From an uncultured Faecalibacterium sp. (GTDB lineage Bacteria > Bacillota > Clostridia > Oscillospirales > Ruminococcaceae): a stretch of DNA of 15,978 bases. Shown in pieces: positions 7,401-14,695 of the stretch (its first letter is position 1; each line of letters opens with the position of its first letter). The stretch lies in contig CABQER010000017.1 of NCBI GenBank assembly GCA_902463235.1, forward strand, positions 1 through 15,978, given 5' to 3'. The notes under the pieces were generated by a model. That model did not search any database and had not been told where the DNA came from. It saw only the letters and a list, made by a program, of their open reading frames with translations. The position numbers were made by a program, and so were the translations under genes.

Positions 7401-8846
7401 TCAGATGATGCGCAGCCCGCCCTCGGCCAGCATGCAGCGGCGGCGGCGGCAGAAGCTCTTTGCGCAGGTGATGCCCTCGCCGGTGGGGCCGGCAATGGTC
7501 ATGGTGCAGTGGCCCTCGCCGCCAATGCCAACACCGGCCTTGGTGGCGCTGTTCTTTACGTAGATAGTGGTCTCAATGACCCGGGCAAAGCGGGTCATGT
7601 GGTCCACATCCTTGGAGAAGATGGAAGCGGTGTGGCGGTTGCCGTGCTCAGCGACCACGGCATCTTCCACCGCCTGTTCAAAGCTCTGGCAGCGCACGAT
7701 GGGCAGCACCGGCATCATCTGCTCCACCAGAACGAACGGATGGTCGGCAGGCACCTCGCAGATGGCAAGGCGGCAAGTATCCGGCACATGCACGCCGATG
7801 GTCTCCAGAATGCGGGCGGCATCCTTGCCCACCCACTTTTTGTTCACCTCGTGGCCGCCGCCCTTCTTGGGCTGCAGCACGATGTTCATCAGCTGTTCGG
7901 TCTGGGCCTTGTTCAGCAGGTAGGCACCCTGCTTCTGCAGCTCGTGCAGCAGGCCGTCGTAGGCGGTGTTCACGGCGAACACTTCCTTCTCTGCAAAGCA
8001 GAGGATGTTGTTATCGAACGAAGCGCCTTCGTAGATCTTGCGGCCTGCCAGCTCGATGTCTGCGGTCTCGTCCACGATGACGGGCGGGTTGCCTGCACCG
8101 GCACCGATGCACTTTTTGCCGCTGCGCAGCAGGGCGTTCACCATGCCCATGCCACCGGTGCCTGCCATCAGGCGGATCTTGGGGTTTGCGGCCATCTTGT
8201 CCACATTCTCCATGGTCGGCTCACGGGTCATGGTAATAAGGTTTGCAGGGCCGCCCGCCTCGATGATGGCGGTATTCAGCGCCTGCAGGCAGTCGGCAGA
8301 CACCCGCTTTGCGCGGGGGTGCACGTTGAACACCACGGTGTTGCCGCCTGCGATCATGCTGATGGTGTTGTTGATGATGGTCTCGGTAGGGTTGGTGGTG
8401 GGGGTGATGGAGCAGATCACACCAAAGGGTGCGTACTCTTCCAGCATCAGTCCCGCGTCACCGCTCTTGGCTTCGGTGGTCAGGCATTCGGGGCCAGGGG
8501 TCTTGTTGATGACGGCCAGATGTTTTTCCACCTTGTCCTCATAGCGGCCCATGCCGGTCTCTTCCACGATCTTGTGGCACCACTCCTCCACATGTGCACG
8601 GGCACAGCGGCGGATGGCTTCAATGATGCGCTGGCGGTCCTCGATCTTGTAGTTGGCCGCCCAGTCGCGCTGGGCTTTCCATGCAGCCTCCACTGCGTCG
8701 TCTACGTTCTCGAACACGCCGCGGTCGCCTGCTGCACCGCCGGGTGCAGCGGTATAGGCTGCAGGGGCGGCGCTTGTCTGTGCACCGCCCATACCGGCAA
8801 GCACCTGCTTGACGATCGCTTCAATTTCCTGCGAACTGATATCCAT
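7401..8846 (-). CDS. CoA-acylating aldehyde dehydrogenase, microcompartment cargo (PduP/EutE family)
   Basis: A 481-aa enzyme interconverting aldehyde, CoA and NAD+ with acyl-CoA and NADH. Residues 2-18 (DISSQEIEAIVKQVLAG) form an amphipathic helix followed by an Ala/Gly/Pro-rich linker to about 41: a classic N-terminal encapsulation peptide. The catalytic cysteine is Cys283 in SFDNNILCFAEKE. Other family blocks are ITPTTNPTET (147-156), MAGTGGMGMV (227-236), AGAGNPPVIVD and GVGIGGEGHCTMTIAGPTGEG. Length is typical. It can work in either direction, so it may oxidise an aldehyde or reduce an acyl-CoA made by the BKACE enzyme two genes upstream. AAAGGA precedes the ATG. Confidence 0.95.
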   Translation of the reverse strand: MDISSQEIEAIVKQVLAGMGGAQTSAAPAAYTAAPGGAAGDRGVFENVDDAVEAAWKAQRDWAANYKIEDRQRIIEAIRRCARAHVEEWCHKIVEETGMGRYEDKVEKHLAVINKTPGPECLTTEAKSGDAGLMLEEYAPFGVICSITPTTNPTETIINNTISMIAGGNTVVFNVHPRAKRVSADCLQALNTAIIEAGGPANLITMTREPTMENVDKMAANPKIRLMAGTGGMGMVNALLRSGKKCIGAGAGNPPVIVDETADIELAGRKIYEGASFDNNILCFAEKEVFAVNTAYDGLLHELQKQGAYLLNKAQTEQLMNIVLQPKKGGGHEVNKKWVGKDAARILETIGVHVPDTCRLAICEVPADHPFVLVEQMMPVLPIVRCQSFEQAVEDAVVAEHGNRHTASIFSKDVDHMTRFARVIETTIYVKNSATKAGVGIGGEGHCTMTIAGPTGEGITCAKSFCRRRRCMLAEGGLRII

Positions 8847-8901
8847 GGTTTTCGTTCCTTTCCGTAAAGGTCATATCCGTTGGATCAAACGAAACTTTTT
8901 G

Positions 8902-9846
8902 TTATTGAAAGCTCTTCAGCGTCCGGCGGATGACCTCGGCCATTGCGGCATCGCGGGCATTTGCGGACTTCGGTGCGGCCGGGGCCGCTTCCATTGCAGG
9001 GACTGCCGCAGGCTGTGCGGCGGGCACCGGGGCAGGGGCAGGAGCCGCCTGCTGTTTGGGCAGGGTGGGCAGCGCCATGCCCGGCTGGATCAGCCCGGTA
9101 ACGCCCGGCAGGCTCACCGGCTGGGCAGGCTGTGCGGAGGGTACTGCCATTGCCACAGGCTGTGCAGCGGGCTGAGCCATGGGCTGCACGGCAGGTGCGT
9201 CGCACTTGCTGCAGCCGGTGCAGTGACCACCGCAGCTGCCGCATTTGGAGCAGCCTGCGCAACCCAGCTTTGCGGTGACGGCTGCGTAGTAATCCAGTGC
9301 TTCCACCAGATGGGCCGCATCTGCCGGGGTCTTGCCCCAGGTCAGGCAGCCGTCATTTTCCAGCAGGACAGCCTTATCGGTGCGGCACAACAGGCTGACA
9401 GCCTGTGCCTGTGCGTCCACGTTCTGGGCGGGCAGCAGCTGCACCCGTCCCAGCGCCCGCACTGCGGGGCTGAATGCTGCAGGCTGCACGGTCTGGCCCT
9501 GCATCCCCATCACAGCCGCGCAGGCCGGATAGGTGTGCATCACGCACTGGGCGTTCTCGTTTTCCTGATAGATTTTCAGATGGATGGGCAGGTCTTCGGG
9601 CAGGGGCTTGGGCTTTGCGCTGAGCATCGCCTTGCCATTCATATCCACGCGCACCAGCATATCCTGCGTGAGCGCGGCCTTGTCGGCACCGGCAACGGTC
9701 ACCCACACGGCCTGCGGGCCGACGCGGACGCTCATGCTGCCGTCACCGGCCACCAGCCAGCCCTTGGCTTCCAGCCGACGGGCCATTTCCATGATGGCTT
9801 TTTTTGCCTCAAAGTCTGAGAGGTAAGTAACGCCTTGAATCACCAT
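8902..9846 (-). CDS. Class II aldolase-like protein with altered metal site, Cys cluster and C-terminal targeting helix
   Basis: A 314-aa protein. Residues 10-195 follow the class II aldolase/adducin fold (fuculose-phosphate aldolase type), but key positions differ: GDGSMSVR where GNxS is usual, Asp85 at the catalytic Glu position (before LPIHLKIY), His104-Thr-Tyr106 in place of HxH, and Asp165 in ENDGCLTWG in place of the third zinc His (NHG). So two of three zinc ligands are gone. Residues 196-215 hold seven cysteines in a CxxCxxCxxCxxxCxxCxxC array, able in principle to bind metal or an iron-sulfur cluster. An Ala/Pro/Gln linker (about 217-293) leads to a terminal amphipathic helix (295-313) resembling an encapsulation peptide. 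It may be an inactive scaffold, an enzyme of new chemistry or a redox protein; aldolase activity should not be assumed. Confidence 0.85.
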   Translation of the reverse strand: MVIQGVTYLSDFEAKKAIMEMARRLEAKGWLVAGDGSMSVRVGPQAVWVTVAGADKAALTQDMLVRVDMNGKAMLSAKPKPLPEDLPIHLKIYQENENAQCVMHTYPACAAVMGMQGQTVQPAAFSPAVRALGRVQLLPAQNVDAQAQAVSLLCRTDKAVLLENDGCLTWGKTPADAAHLVEALDYYAAVTAKLGCAGCSKCGSCGGHCTGCSKCDAPAVQPMAQPAAQPVAMAVPSAQPAQPVSLPGVTGLIQPGMALPTLPKQQAAPAPAPVPAAQPAAVPAMEAAPAAPKSANARDAAMAEVIRRTLKSFQ

Positions 9847-9864
9847 ACGTTTCTTTCCTCCTTT

Positions 9865-10689
9865 TTAACGGCGCAGCGGCGGGATCTTGAGCATGGCGCG
9901 CACCTCGTCGGGAGTCATGGGCATCATGCCCTTGGACTTTACGATGTCCGACACCTTTGCGATCAGCGCTGCGTTGTTGTCCACATGGACACCCGGCGCG
10001 ATCATGTCCGAATCCTCAAAGCCGATGCGCACGGTGGAAGCGCCCATATCCAGCGCAGTCTTGACCATTTCCCAGTCCTCGCGGTGGGCCTGCGTGTAGC
10101 CCCACAGGTAGTCGCCGTTGGGGAAGTTCTCTTCCAGCGCCTGGATCATGTGGCGCAGGGCCGGCACCGTGGCAGGCATCTCGCCGCCATGGCCGAACAC
10201 CAGTGCAAACAGGATGGGTTTTACAAAGTGGAACTTGTCGTTCAGTTCCCGCACGGTGTTGATCATGCCCAGCTCAAAGACCTCGGTCTCGGGGATCTTC
10301 TTGTTGTCCATGATGGTCTTGACGCAGTACTCCACATCCTTGATGGGGTTCTGGTACACCGAGGTACCCAGATTCACCGAGCCGACATTCAGGCTGTTGG
10401 CTTCCACCCAGGAGGGGTAGCAGGGCTGCACACGTTCCTCAATGGTCAGGTTGGACACGCCGCCGGTGGAGATCTCCACCACGATGTCGCACATCTCGCG
10501 GATGTAGGCCACCGTTTCTTCCAGCAGGCTCAGATCCGGGGTGAGGTTGCCGTTCAGGTCGCGGCAGTGCAGGTGCACCATAGACGCGCCGTTTTTGTAG
10601 CACTCATACACATCCCGGGCAATGGCCCGCGGATTGATGAGAATGTCTGTGGCCGCAACGGGGGCCACGGAGATCATGATTTTTTTCAT
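9865..10689 (-). CDS. BKACE-family beta-keto acid cleavage enzyme (DUF849/Kce-like)
   Basis: A 274-aa zinc-dependent TIM-barrel enzyme. The family takes a beta-keto acid and acetyl-CoA and yields acetoacetate and a new acyl-CoA; 3-keto-5-aminohexanoate cleavage enzyme (Kce) is the best-known member. Visible: zinc ligands His39 and His41 in MVHLHCRD, EISTGG (72-77), and VRIGFED with Arg221, Glu225 and Asp226, matching the Arg/Glu/Asp set of Kce as I recall it. Asp15 stands near the position of the substrate-contacting Glu of Kce, so the substrate probably differs. Lysine-fermentation partners (kdd, kal, aminomutases) are absent. It is the first gene of the microcompartment operon. The ATG at 10687-10689 is chosen because AAGGAG precedes it; an in-frame start 27 bp upstream lacks one. 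It has no targeting helix. Confidence 0.9.
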   Translation of the reverse strand: MKKIMISVAPVAATDILINPRAIARDVYECYKNGASMVHLHCRDLNGNLTPDLSLLEETVAYIREMCDIVVEISTGGVSNLTIEERVQPCYPSWVEANSLNVGSVNLGTSVYQNPIKDVEYCVKTIMDNKKIPETEVFELGMINTVRELNDKFHFVKPILFALVFGHGGEMPATVPALRHMIQALEENFPNGDYLWGYTQAHREDWEMVKTALDMGASTVRIGFEDSDMIAPGVHVDNNAALIAKVSDIVKSKGMMPMTPDEVRAMLKIPPLRR

Positions 10690-10746
10690 TGGATGAACAC
10701 TCCTTGCATGTCGCATTGGAGAAGCTTAACAAAGGATGCTAACGTC

Positions 10747-10775
10747 ATTTTAGCACAAACATCCCATCTTGTAAA
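10747..10775 (-). promoter_or_regulatory. SigA-type promoter of the microcompartment operon
   Basis: On the minus strand TTTACA (10770-10775) and TAAAAT (10747-10752) are separated by exactly 17 bp, each one mismatch from consensus. The BKACE ATG follows about 57 bp downstream of the -10. The intergenic gap after gntR is 134 bp, so the operon starts here. The spacer is largely filled by the shared operator-like motif. Confidence 0.75.
10757..10771. promoter_or_regulatory. Operator-like motif inside the microcompartment promoter
   Basis: CAAACATCCCATCTTG reads on the plus strand (10756/7-10771) and lies between -35 and -10 of the minus-strand promoter, where a bound repressor would block polymerase. 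It contains a near-palindrome AACAT-CCC-ATCTT with one mismatch. It shares 14 of 16 bases with a site upstream of gntR (11618-11633) and the 12-mer CATCCCATCTTG with 15610-15621. Probable binding site of the adjacent GntR-type regulator; this is inference. Confidence 0.55.
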
Positions 10776-10823
10776 CTCGCAGTCCCCCGCCCGCCTTTTA
10801 CGGCAGGCAGGAGGCCTGTATGC

Positions 10824-11543
10824 TTACTTCTTCCAGAAGATGTAGTGATCCTGCACTGTAGCGGCGATCTCGTCCACCTGCCTGCGCTCGATCACACTGA
10901 GCAGCTGGCGGTGCAGCTCTACGAACCGCTCGATCTCCTCTTCGCCCTTGGCCAGCACCTTGCGGGTGGTCTCCAGACGGCTGGGCATCGTCAGCCGGGT
11001 GATATACTCGGTGATGGTGGCCAGCATGGGGTTCTGGGCCGCATTGGCGATCTGGGTGTGGAACCGGCTGTCCAGCTCCAGCACCTTGTCCACCGAAGGC
11101 TCCGGCGAGTGCATTTCGGCAGAAAGCTCGCCGAAGGTGCGGTACAGGTCCGGCAGAAAGGATGTGATATCATTGCGCTGAATGATAATATTCAGCGTAC
11201 CGATATCGATGACGGAGCGCAGTTCCACAAATTCCTGCCAGCTGTTCTTCTGCAGGATGATGCTGTACAGCATCGGGTCCAGCATTTTCTGGTTGTAGTT
11301 TTCGCTCACAAAGGTGCCGTCGGCACGCTTGATGTACAGGATGCCGTAGGCCTGCAGCTTTTTCACAGCTTCCCGCACCGAGTTGCGGCCCGCGCCGAAC
11401 TGCTTGCACAGTTCCATTTCGGTAGGCAGCTTGTCGCCCGGATGCAGGGTGCCGTCGATGATCTGGGAGATGATCCCATCCATGACCTGATCGACTACAG
11501 ACTTTACCGCATTCTTCTGTTTTTCAGGATGTTCCATTGACAT
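10824..11543 (-). CDS. GntR-family transcriptional regulator, FadR (FCD) subfamily
   Basis: A 239-aa one-component regulator. The N-terminal winged helix-turn-helix spans about residues 10-80, with the GntR signature GDKLPTEMELCKQFGAGRNS-VREAVKKL (36-63) and GTFV at 76-79. The C-terminal FCD ligand domain keeps all four metal-site residues: Asp158 and His162 (LDSRFHTQIANAAQN), His211 (ELHRQLL) and His233 (QDHY). FCD regulators usually sense a small carboxylate bound at this metal, consistent with control of the flanking TRAP transporter and microcompartment operons. It has its own promoter (11647-11675) with an operator-like palindrome between promoter and gene, suggesting autoregulation. GGAGGCGGAACT precedes the ATG; a second ATG two codons on is possible. 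Confidence 0.93.
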   Translation of the reverse strand: MSMEHPEKQKNAVKSVVDQVMDGIISQIIDGTLHPGDKLPTEMELCKQFGAGRNSVREAVKKLQAYGILYIKRADGTFVSENYNQKMLDPMLYSIILQKNSWQEFVELRSVIDIGTLNIIIQRNDITSFLPDLYRTFGELSAEMHSPEPSVDKVLELDSRFHTQIANAAQNPMLATITEYITRLTMPSRLETTRKVLAKGEEEIERFVELHRQLLSVIERRQVDEIAATVQDHYIFWKK

Positions 11544-11617
11544 AGTTCCGCCTCCAAATCCGGTTCGGTGGATATTCGGGGTCGTTCAACGTGGAACGTT
11601 CTGGGGCAGAAAGCCTC

Positions 11618-11633
11618 CAAACATCACATGTTG
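11618..11633. promoter_or_regulatory. Palindromic operator candidate upstream of gntR
   Basis: CAAACATCACATGTTG contains the perfect inverted repeat AACAT-CAC-ATGTT (11620-11632). It lies just downstream of the gntR -10 box, around the expected transcription start. It is the most symmetric of the related sites in this window, so it may be the best guide to the regulator's consensus. Confidence 0.5.
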
Positions 11634-11646
11634 AACTTTCACCACT

Positions 11647-11675
11647 ATTTTACCATATCTGAAAAGCGGACACAA
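11647..11675 (-). promoter_or_regulatory. Probable promoter of gntR
   Basis: On the minus strand TAAAAT (11647-11652) follows TTGTGT (11670-11675) by 17 bp. The -10 is the same hexamer as in the microcompartment promoter; the -35 is weak. No terminator is seen after dctM, so gntR could also be read from the transporter transcript. Confidence 0.5.
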
Positions 11676-11678
11676 CGG

Positions 11679-12956
11679 TTACGCCATCAAATAGGTGGGC
11701 AGCAGGATCAGCTGAGGGAAGGCGACCATCAGGGCAATGCAGACGAAGGTGGCCGCAATAAACGGCACCAATGTGGGGAACACCTCTCCGACTGTAACAT
11801 CCATCAGATCGCAGGCAACGTAGATGCACATGCCCACCGGAGGAGTGACCAGACCAACACCGATGACCACGGTGATCAGAACGCTGAGCACGATGGGGTT
11901 GATGCCCACGCCCAGAGCAATGGGATACAGGATGGGCATAAACAGGGTCAGCGTTGCGATGGACTCCATGAACATGGTGACGATGAAGAAGATCAGCAGG
12001 ATCATGATGAGGATGACGGTGGGGTTGGTGGAGAAGCCCAGCATGGTCTTGGCCACCCACTTGTCAAAGCCTGCGGTAGTCAGCATAACAGTGTACAGCT
12101 TTGCTGCGCCGATGACGATGAAGATACGGCCGCTGGTGCGGACGGTCTCTGCAAAGGCAAACTTGATGTCTTCCCACTTGAGTTCGCGGTAGATGATGCC
12201 GCCGGCAAACAGACCGTAAACAACAGCGATCACGCCTGCCTCGGTGGGGCTGACGATACCCATGGTAATGGTGCCCACGATGATGATAGGCATGAGCAGG
12301 GCGGGCCAGCTCTCCCACAGGCCGTGCAGCACAGGGCCGATGGTGAAGTGACCGGGCTCCTTGGGCACGCCTTCTTTCTTAGCGAGGAAGTAGCTGACGA
12401 TCATCTGTGCCAGACCGCACAGGATGCCGGGGATGATGCCGCCGAGGAACAGCTTACCGGTGGAGATGCCGCAGATACCGGCAATGACCACCATGGGGAT
12501 GGACGGAGGAATGATGATGCCGATGGTGGAGGAAATGGCGGTAACGGCAACGGTAAAGTTCTTGGAGTAGCCCTTGCGCACCATTTCCGGCATGAACATG
12601 CCGGAAACACCAGCGGTATCGGCAACAGCGGAACCGGAGATGCCCGCAAAGATCATGCTGGAAAGCACGTTCACGTGAGCCAGACCGCCGTAGATGTGGC
12701 CGACGATGGAGTAGCAGAAGTCCATCAGGCGCTTGGAAATACCGCCCTTGGACATGGTGAAGCCGGCAAAGGTATACAGAGGGATGGCCAGCAGTGCAAA
12801 GCTGTTCATGCCCTCAAACATGCGCTGGGCAATGGTGACGGTGCTGCCGCCGCCCAGGAACAGGATGCCGCCCATGGCGGACAGGCCCAGACTCATGGCG
12901 ATGGGCACGCCCAGAAACAGCAGAACGAAGAATGAGATCAGCAGCCATGCGATCAT
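11679..12956 (-). CDS. dctM: TRAP transporter large permease subunit DctM
   Basis: A 425-aa, very hydrophobic inner-membrane protein with the length and about twelve membrane segments of the DctM family. Typical blocks are LFLGVPIAMSLGLSA near the start, the GISGSAVADTAG motif, and SSTIGIIIPPSIPMVV. TRAP systems move carboxylates and related acids into the cell with a Na+ gradient, fed by the DctP binding protein. Its ATG overlaps the dctQ stop by 4 bp (12953-12956), coupling their translation. The substrate cannot be read from this subunit. Confidence 0.96.
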   Translation of the reverse strand: MIAWLLISFFVLLFLGVPIAMSLGLSAMGGILFLGGGSTVTIAQRMFEGMNSFALLAIPLYTFAGFTMSKGGISKRLMDFCYSIVGHIYGGLAHVNVLSSMIFAGISGSAVADTAGVSGMFMPEMVRKGYSKNFTVAVTAISSTIGIIIPPSIPMVVIAGICGISTGKLFLGGIIPGILCGLAQMIVSYFLAKKEGVPKEPGHFTIGPVLHGLWESWPALLMPIIIVGTITMGIVSPTEAGVIAVVYGLFAGGIIYRELKWEDIKFAFAETVRTSGRIFIVIGAAKLYTVMLTTAGFDKWVAKTMLGFSTNPTVILIMILLIFFIVTMFMESIATLTLFMPILYPIALGVGINPIVLSVLITVVIGVGLVTPPVGMCIYVACDLMDVTVGEVFPTLVPFIAATFVCIALMVAFPQLILLPTYLMA

Positions 12957-13447
12957 TTGGATTCGCCTCCTTCAGGTTTCGTGGTAAGCTCAACCACCAG
13001 ATTGAGAACGGCGGACAGGATGCACAGCACACCGGCAATGGGGAAGATGGTGTACACCTGACCCATGGTGAACTGCGGCATGGTGGAAACGGCCTGCTTT
13101 GCGCGGGTGCACAGCTGGTAGCCGCCGTAGGTGACCATGACGTAGAACAGGATGATGAACACATCACGGATGATGACAACGATCTTTTTGCCCAGCGGAG
13201 TCTTACCGAGGATGGAATCCACCACCTCCACGCGGAGGTTGGTGCCCATGGCGTTGATGCCAATGCAGGCAATGAGCATGGACCAGACGTTCAGATACTG
13301 GCTGCTCTCCATGTACCACTTGAAGCCGCCGATGCCGGGGATCAGGCGCAGCACAACGTTTGCGAACAGAATTACCATCATAGCCGCGCACAGAATGGCG
13401 GAAATGAGGGTGGTGATCTTGTCCAGAGTGGTTTGCAGTTTTTTCAC
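12953..13447 (-). CDS. dctQ: TRAP transporter small permease subunit DctQ, GTG start
   Basis: A 164-aa membrane protein with four predicted helices and the DctQ pattern: an N-terminal helix ending ILFANVVLR (about residues 25-33), WYMESSQYLNVW, then MGTNLRVEVVD before the second half. It pairs with DctM to form the transporter core. The start codon is GTG at 13445-13447, preceded by AAAGGAG with 8-nt spacing. A strong hairpin separates it from dctP upstream. Confidence 0.93.
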   Translation of the reverse strand: MKKLQTTLDKITTLISAILCAAMMVILFANVVLRLIPGIGGFKWYMESSQYLNVWSMLIACIGINAMGTNLRVEVVDSILGKTPLGKKIVVIIRDVFIILFYVMVTYGGYQLCTRAKQAVSTMPQFTMGQVYTIFPIAGVLCILSAVLNLVVELTTKPEGGESK

Positions 13448-13484
13448 AGTACAAACTCCTTTCCAAGTGCGATTCAGATAAAAT

Positions 13485-13520
13485 GCAAAGGGACGAAGGG
13501 CACGCCCCTCGTCCCTTTGC
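13485..13520. terminator. Hairpin between dctP and dctQ, partial terminator
   Basis: Sixteen pairs with one mismatch form between 13485-13500 and 13505-13520, around a CACG loop. On the minus strand it is followed by ATTTTATC, so it resembles a leaky intrinsic terminator. Placed just after dctP, it would let the binding protein be made in excess over the two membrane subunits, as is common in binding-protein transport operons. Confidence 0.75.
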
Positions 13521-13555
13521 TTCGGTTTTATTTCAAGGTTTTCTGGTCAGTGATC

Positions 13556-14629
13556 TCAGCGGGCTTCTTTCCATGCCTTCAGCTGATCCAGCAGGTCGCC
13601 GTAGGTATCAGCGTTGTCGGTCAGGACCTTTTCGGTCGCAGCTGCAAACGGAGCCAGTTCCGGGCTGTTGATCTTCATGCCCTTCTCTTCCAGAGCGGAG
13701 ACCAAATCGTTGGTCTGCTGCTCGTTCAGCTCACGGTCGTAATCGGCAGATGCCTTTGCAGCGTCGGAAACGATCTGCTGCTGGTCAGCGCTCAGCTTGT
13801 TCCAGCTGCTCTCGGCAATGGTAAAGCACATGCCGGAGTAGATGTGGTTGGTGATGCTCAGGTACTCCTGAACCTCGAACAGGTTGTTGTTGTAGATAAC
13901 GGGGATGGGGTTCTCCTGTGCATCGTAGGTCTTCTGCTGCAGAGCCTGATACAGCTCAGAGAAGCTCAGCGGCTGGGGGTTGGCACCCAGAGCGGTCATG
14001 GTAGCCATGATGACGGGGTTCTCGGGGGTGCGGATCAGCAGACCGTTCATGTCGGCAGGGCTGTTGATGGGGCCCTTGGAGTTGGTCACGCAGCGGAAGC
14101 CGTTGCAGTAGTGGGCCAGCACACGCATATTCTGGCTCAGCAGGCCTTCCTCAGCGGCAGCCTCGATGTCGCTGTCCATGAATGCCCATGCATCGTCGAA
14201 GGTCTCGAACTGGAACGGCAGTGCGGAAATGCCCATCTTTGCATCGTAGGTGGCAAAGTTGGAAGCGTCGGTGATGATGATATCCACCGTGCCGGAATCC
14301 AGAGCGATAGAGTTGATCAGGTCAGCATCGCCGCCCAGCTGGCCGGAGGGGTACAGCTGAACTTCCACAGCGCCGCCGGTCTTTTCGGCAACTTCTTCTG
14401 CAAACTGCTTTGCGCCCTTTGCACGGGGGTCTTCTTCGTTGGTGGAGAAGCCCAGCTTCAGGGTGACAGCCGAGCCGGAAGCGGCAGCGGAAGAACCGGT
14501 GGAAGCTGCAGTAGAGGCAGTGGAAGCAGCAGTGCTGGTGCCGGAGCCGCCGCAGGCAGCCAGACCCAGAGCAGCAGCGGAAATGCCAGCCACCTTCAGG
14601 AAGTCACGACGGGAAATCATCTTTTTCAT
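13556..14629 (-). CDS. dctP: TRAP transporter substrate-binding lipoprotein DctP
   Basis: A 357-aa secreted binding protein. The signal peptide carries a twin-arginine stretch (SRRDFLKVAG, residues 6-15) and a lipobox ending LAAC, with the lipidated Cys26, followed by a Ser/Ala/Thr-rich spacer to about 54. The mature part matches DctP: AKGAKQFAEEV, LYPSGQLGGD, GFRCVTNSKGPI, and GLLIRTPENP with the conserved Arg200 that binds the substrate carboxylate. The ligand is therefore probably an organic acid; which one is unknown. GAAGGAG precedes the ATG. It lies 66 bp after the racemase-family gene in the same operon. Confidence 0.96.
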   Translation of the reverse strand: MKKMISRRDFLKVAGISAAALGLAACGGSGTSTAASTASTAASTGSSAAASGSAVTLKLGFSTNEEDPRAKGAKQFAEEVAEKTGGAVEVQLYPSGQLGGDADLINSIALDSGTVDIIITDASNFATYDAKMGISALPFQFETFDDAWAFMDSDIEAAAEEGLLSQNMRVLAHYCNGFRCVTNSKGPINSPADMNGLLIRTPENPVIMATMTALGANPQPLSFSELYQALQQKTYDAQENPIPVIYNNNLFEVQEYLSITNHIYSGMCFTIAESSWNKLSADQQQIVSDAAKASADYDRELNEQQTNDLVSALEEKGMKINSPELAPFAAATEKVLTDNADTYGDLLDQLKAWKEAR

Positions 14630-14661
14630 AAGAATTCTCCTTCAAAAAAATATCTTCTCCT

Positions 14662-14684
14662 GAGCCGGTCTCGTGCTCCGGCTC
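14662..14684. promoter_or_regulatory. Intercistronic stem-loop between racemase gene and dctP
   Basis: A perfect 7-bp GC-rich stem pairs 14662-14668 (GAGCCGG) with 14678-14684 around a 9-nt loop. On the minus strand a run of T (ATATTTTTTT) follows about 10 nt later. It could be a weak attenuator or an RNA-processing point that sets the ratio of the racemase to the binding protein. Confidence 0.4.
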
Positions 14685-14695
14685 TTGTTCCTTTT

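Noticed and set aside
7371..8867. A 498-codon plus-strand frame opposite the aldehyde dehydrogenase
   Set aside because: Composition artefact of the reverse complement; the minus-strand protein has its catalytic Cys and all family blocks.
8902..9846. Naming this gene fuculose- or rhamnulose-phosphate aldolase, making the locus a fucose/rhamnose microcompartment
   Set aside because: The zinc and catalytic residues are not conserved, and no isomerase, kinase or propanediol dehydratase is present; the TRAP transporter also does not suit a sugar.
9865..10689. Assignment of BKACE as the lysine-fermentation enzyme Kce
   Set aside because: None of the other lysine-fermentation genes is present, and the substrate-contacting Glu position appears to hold Asp.
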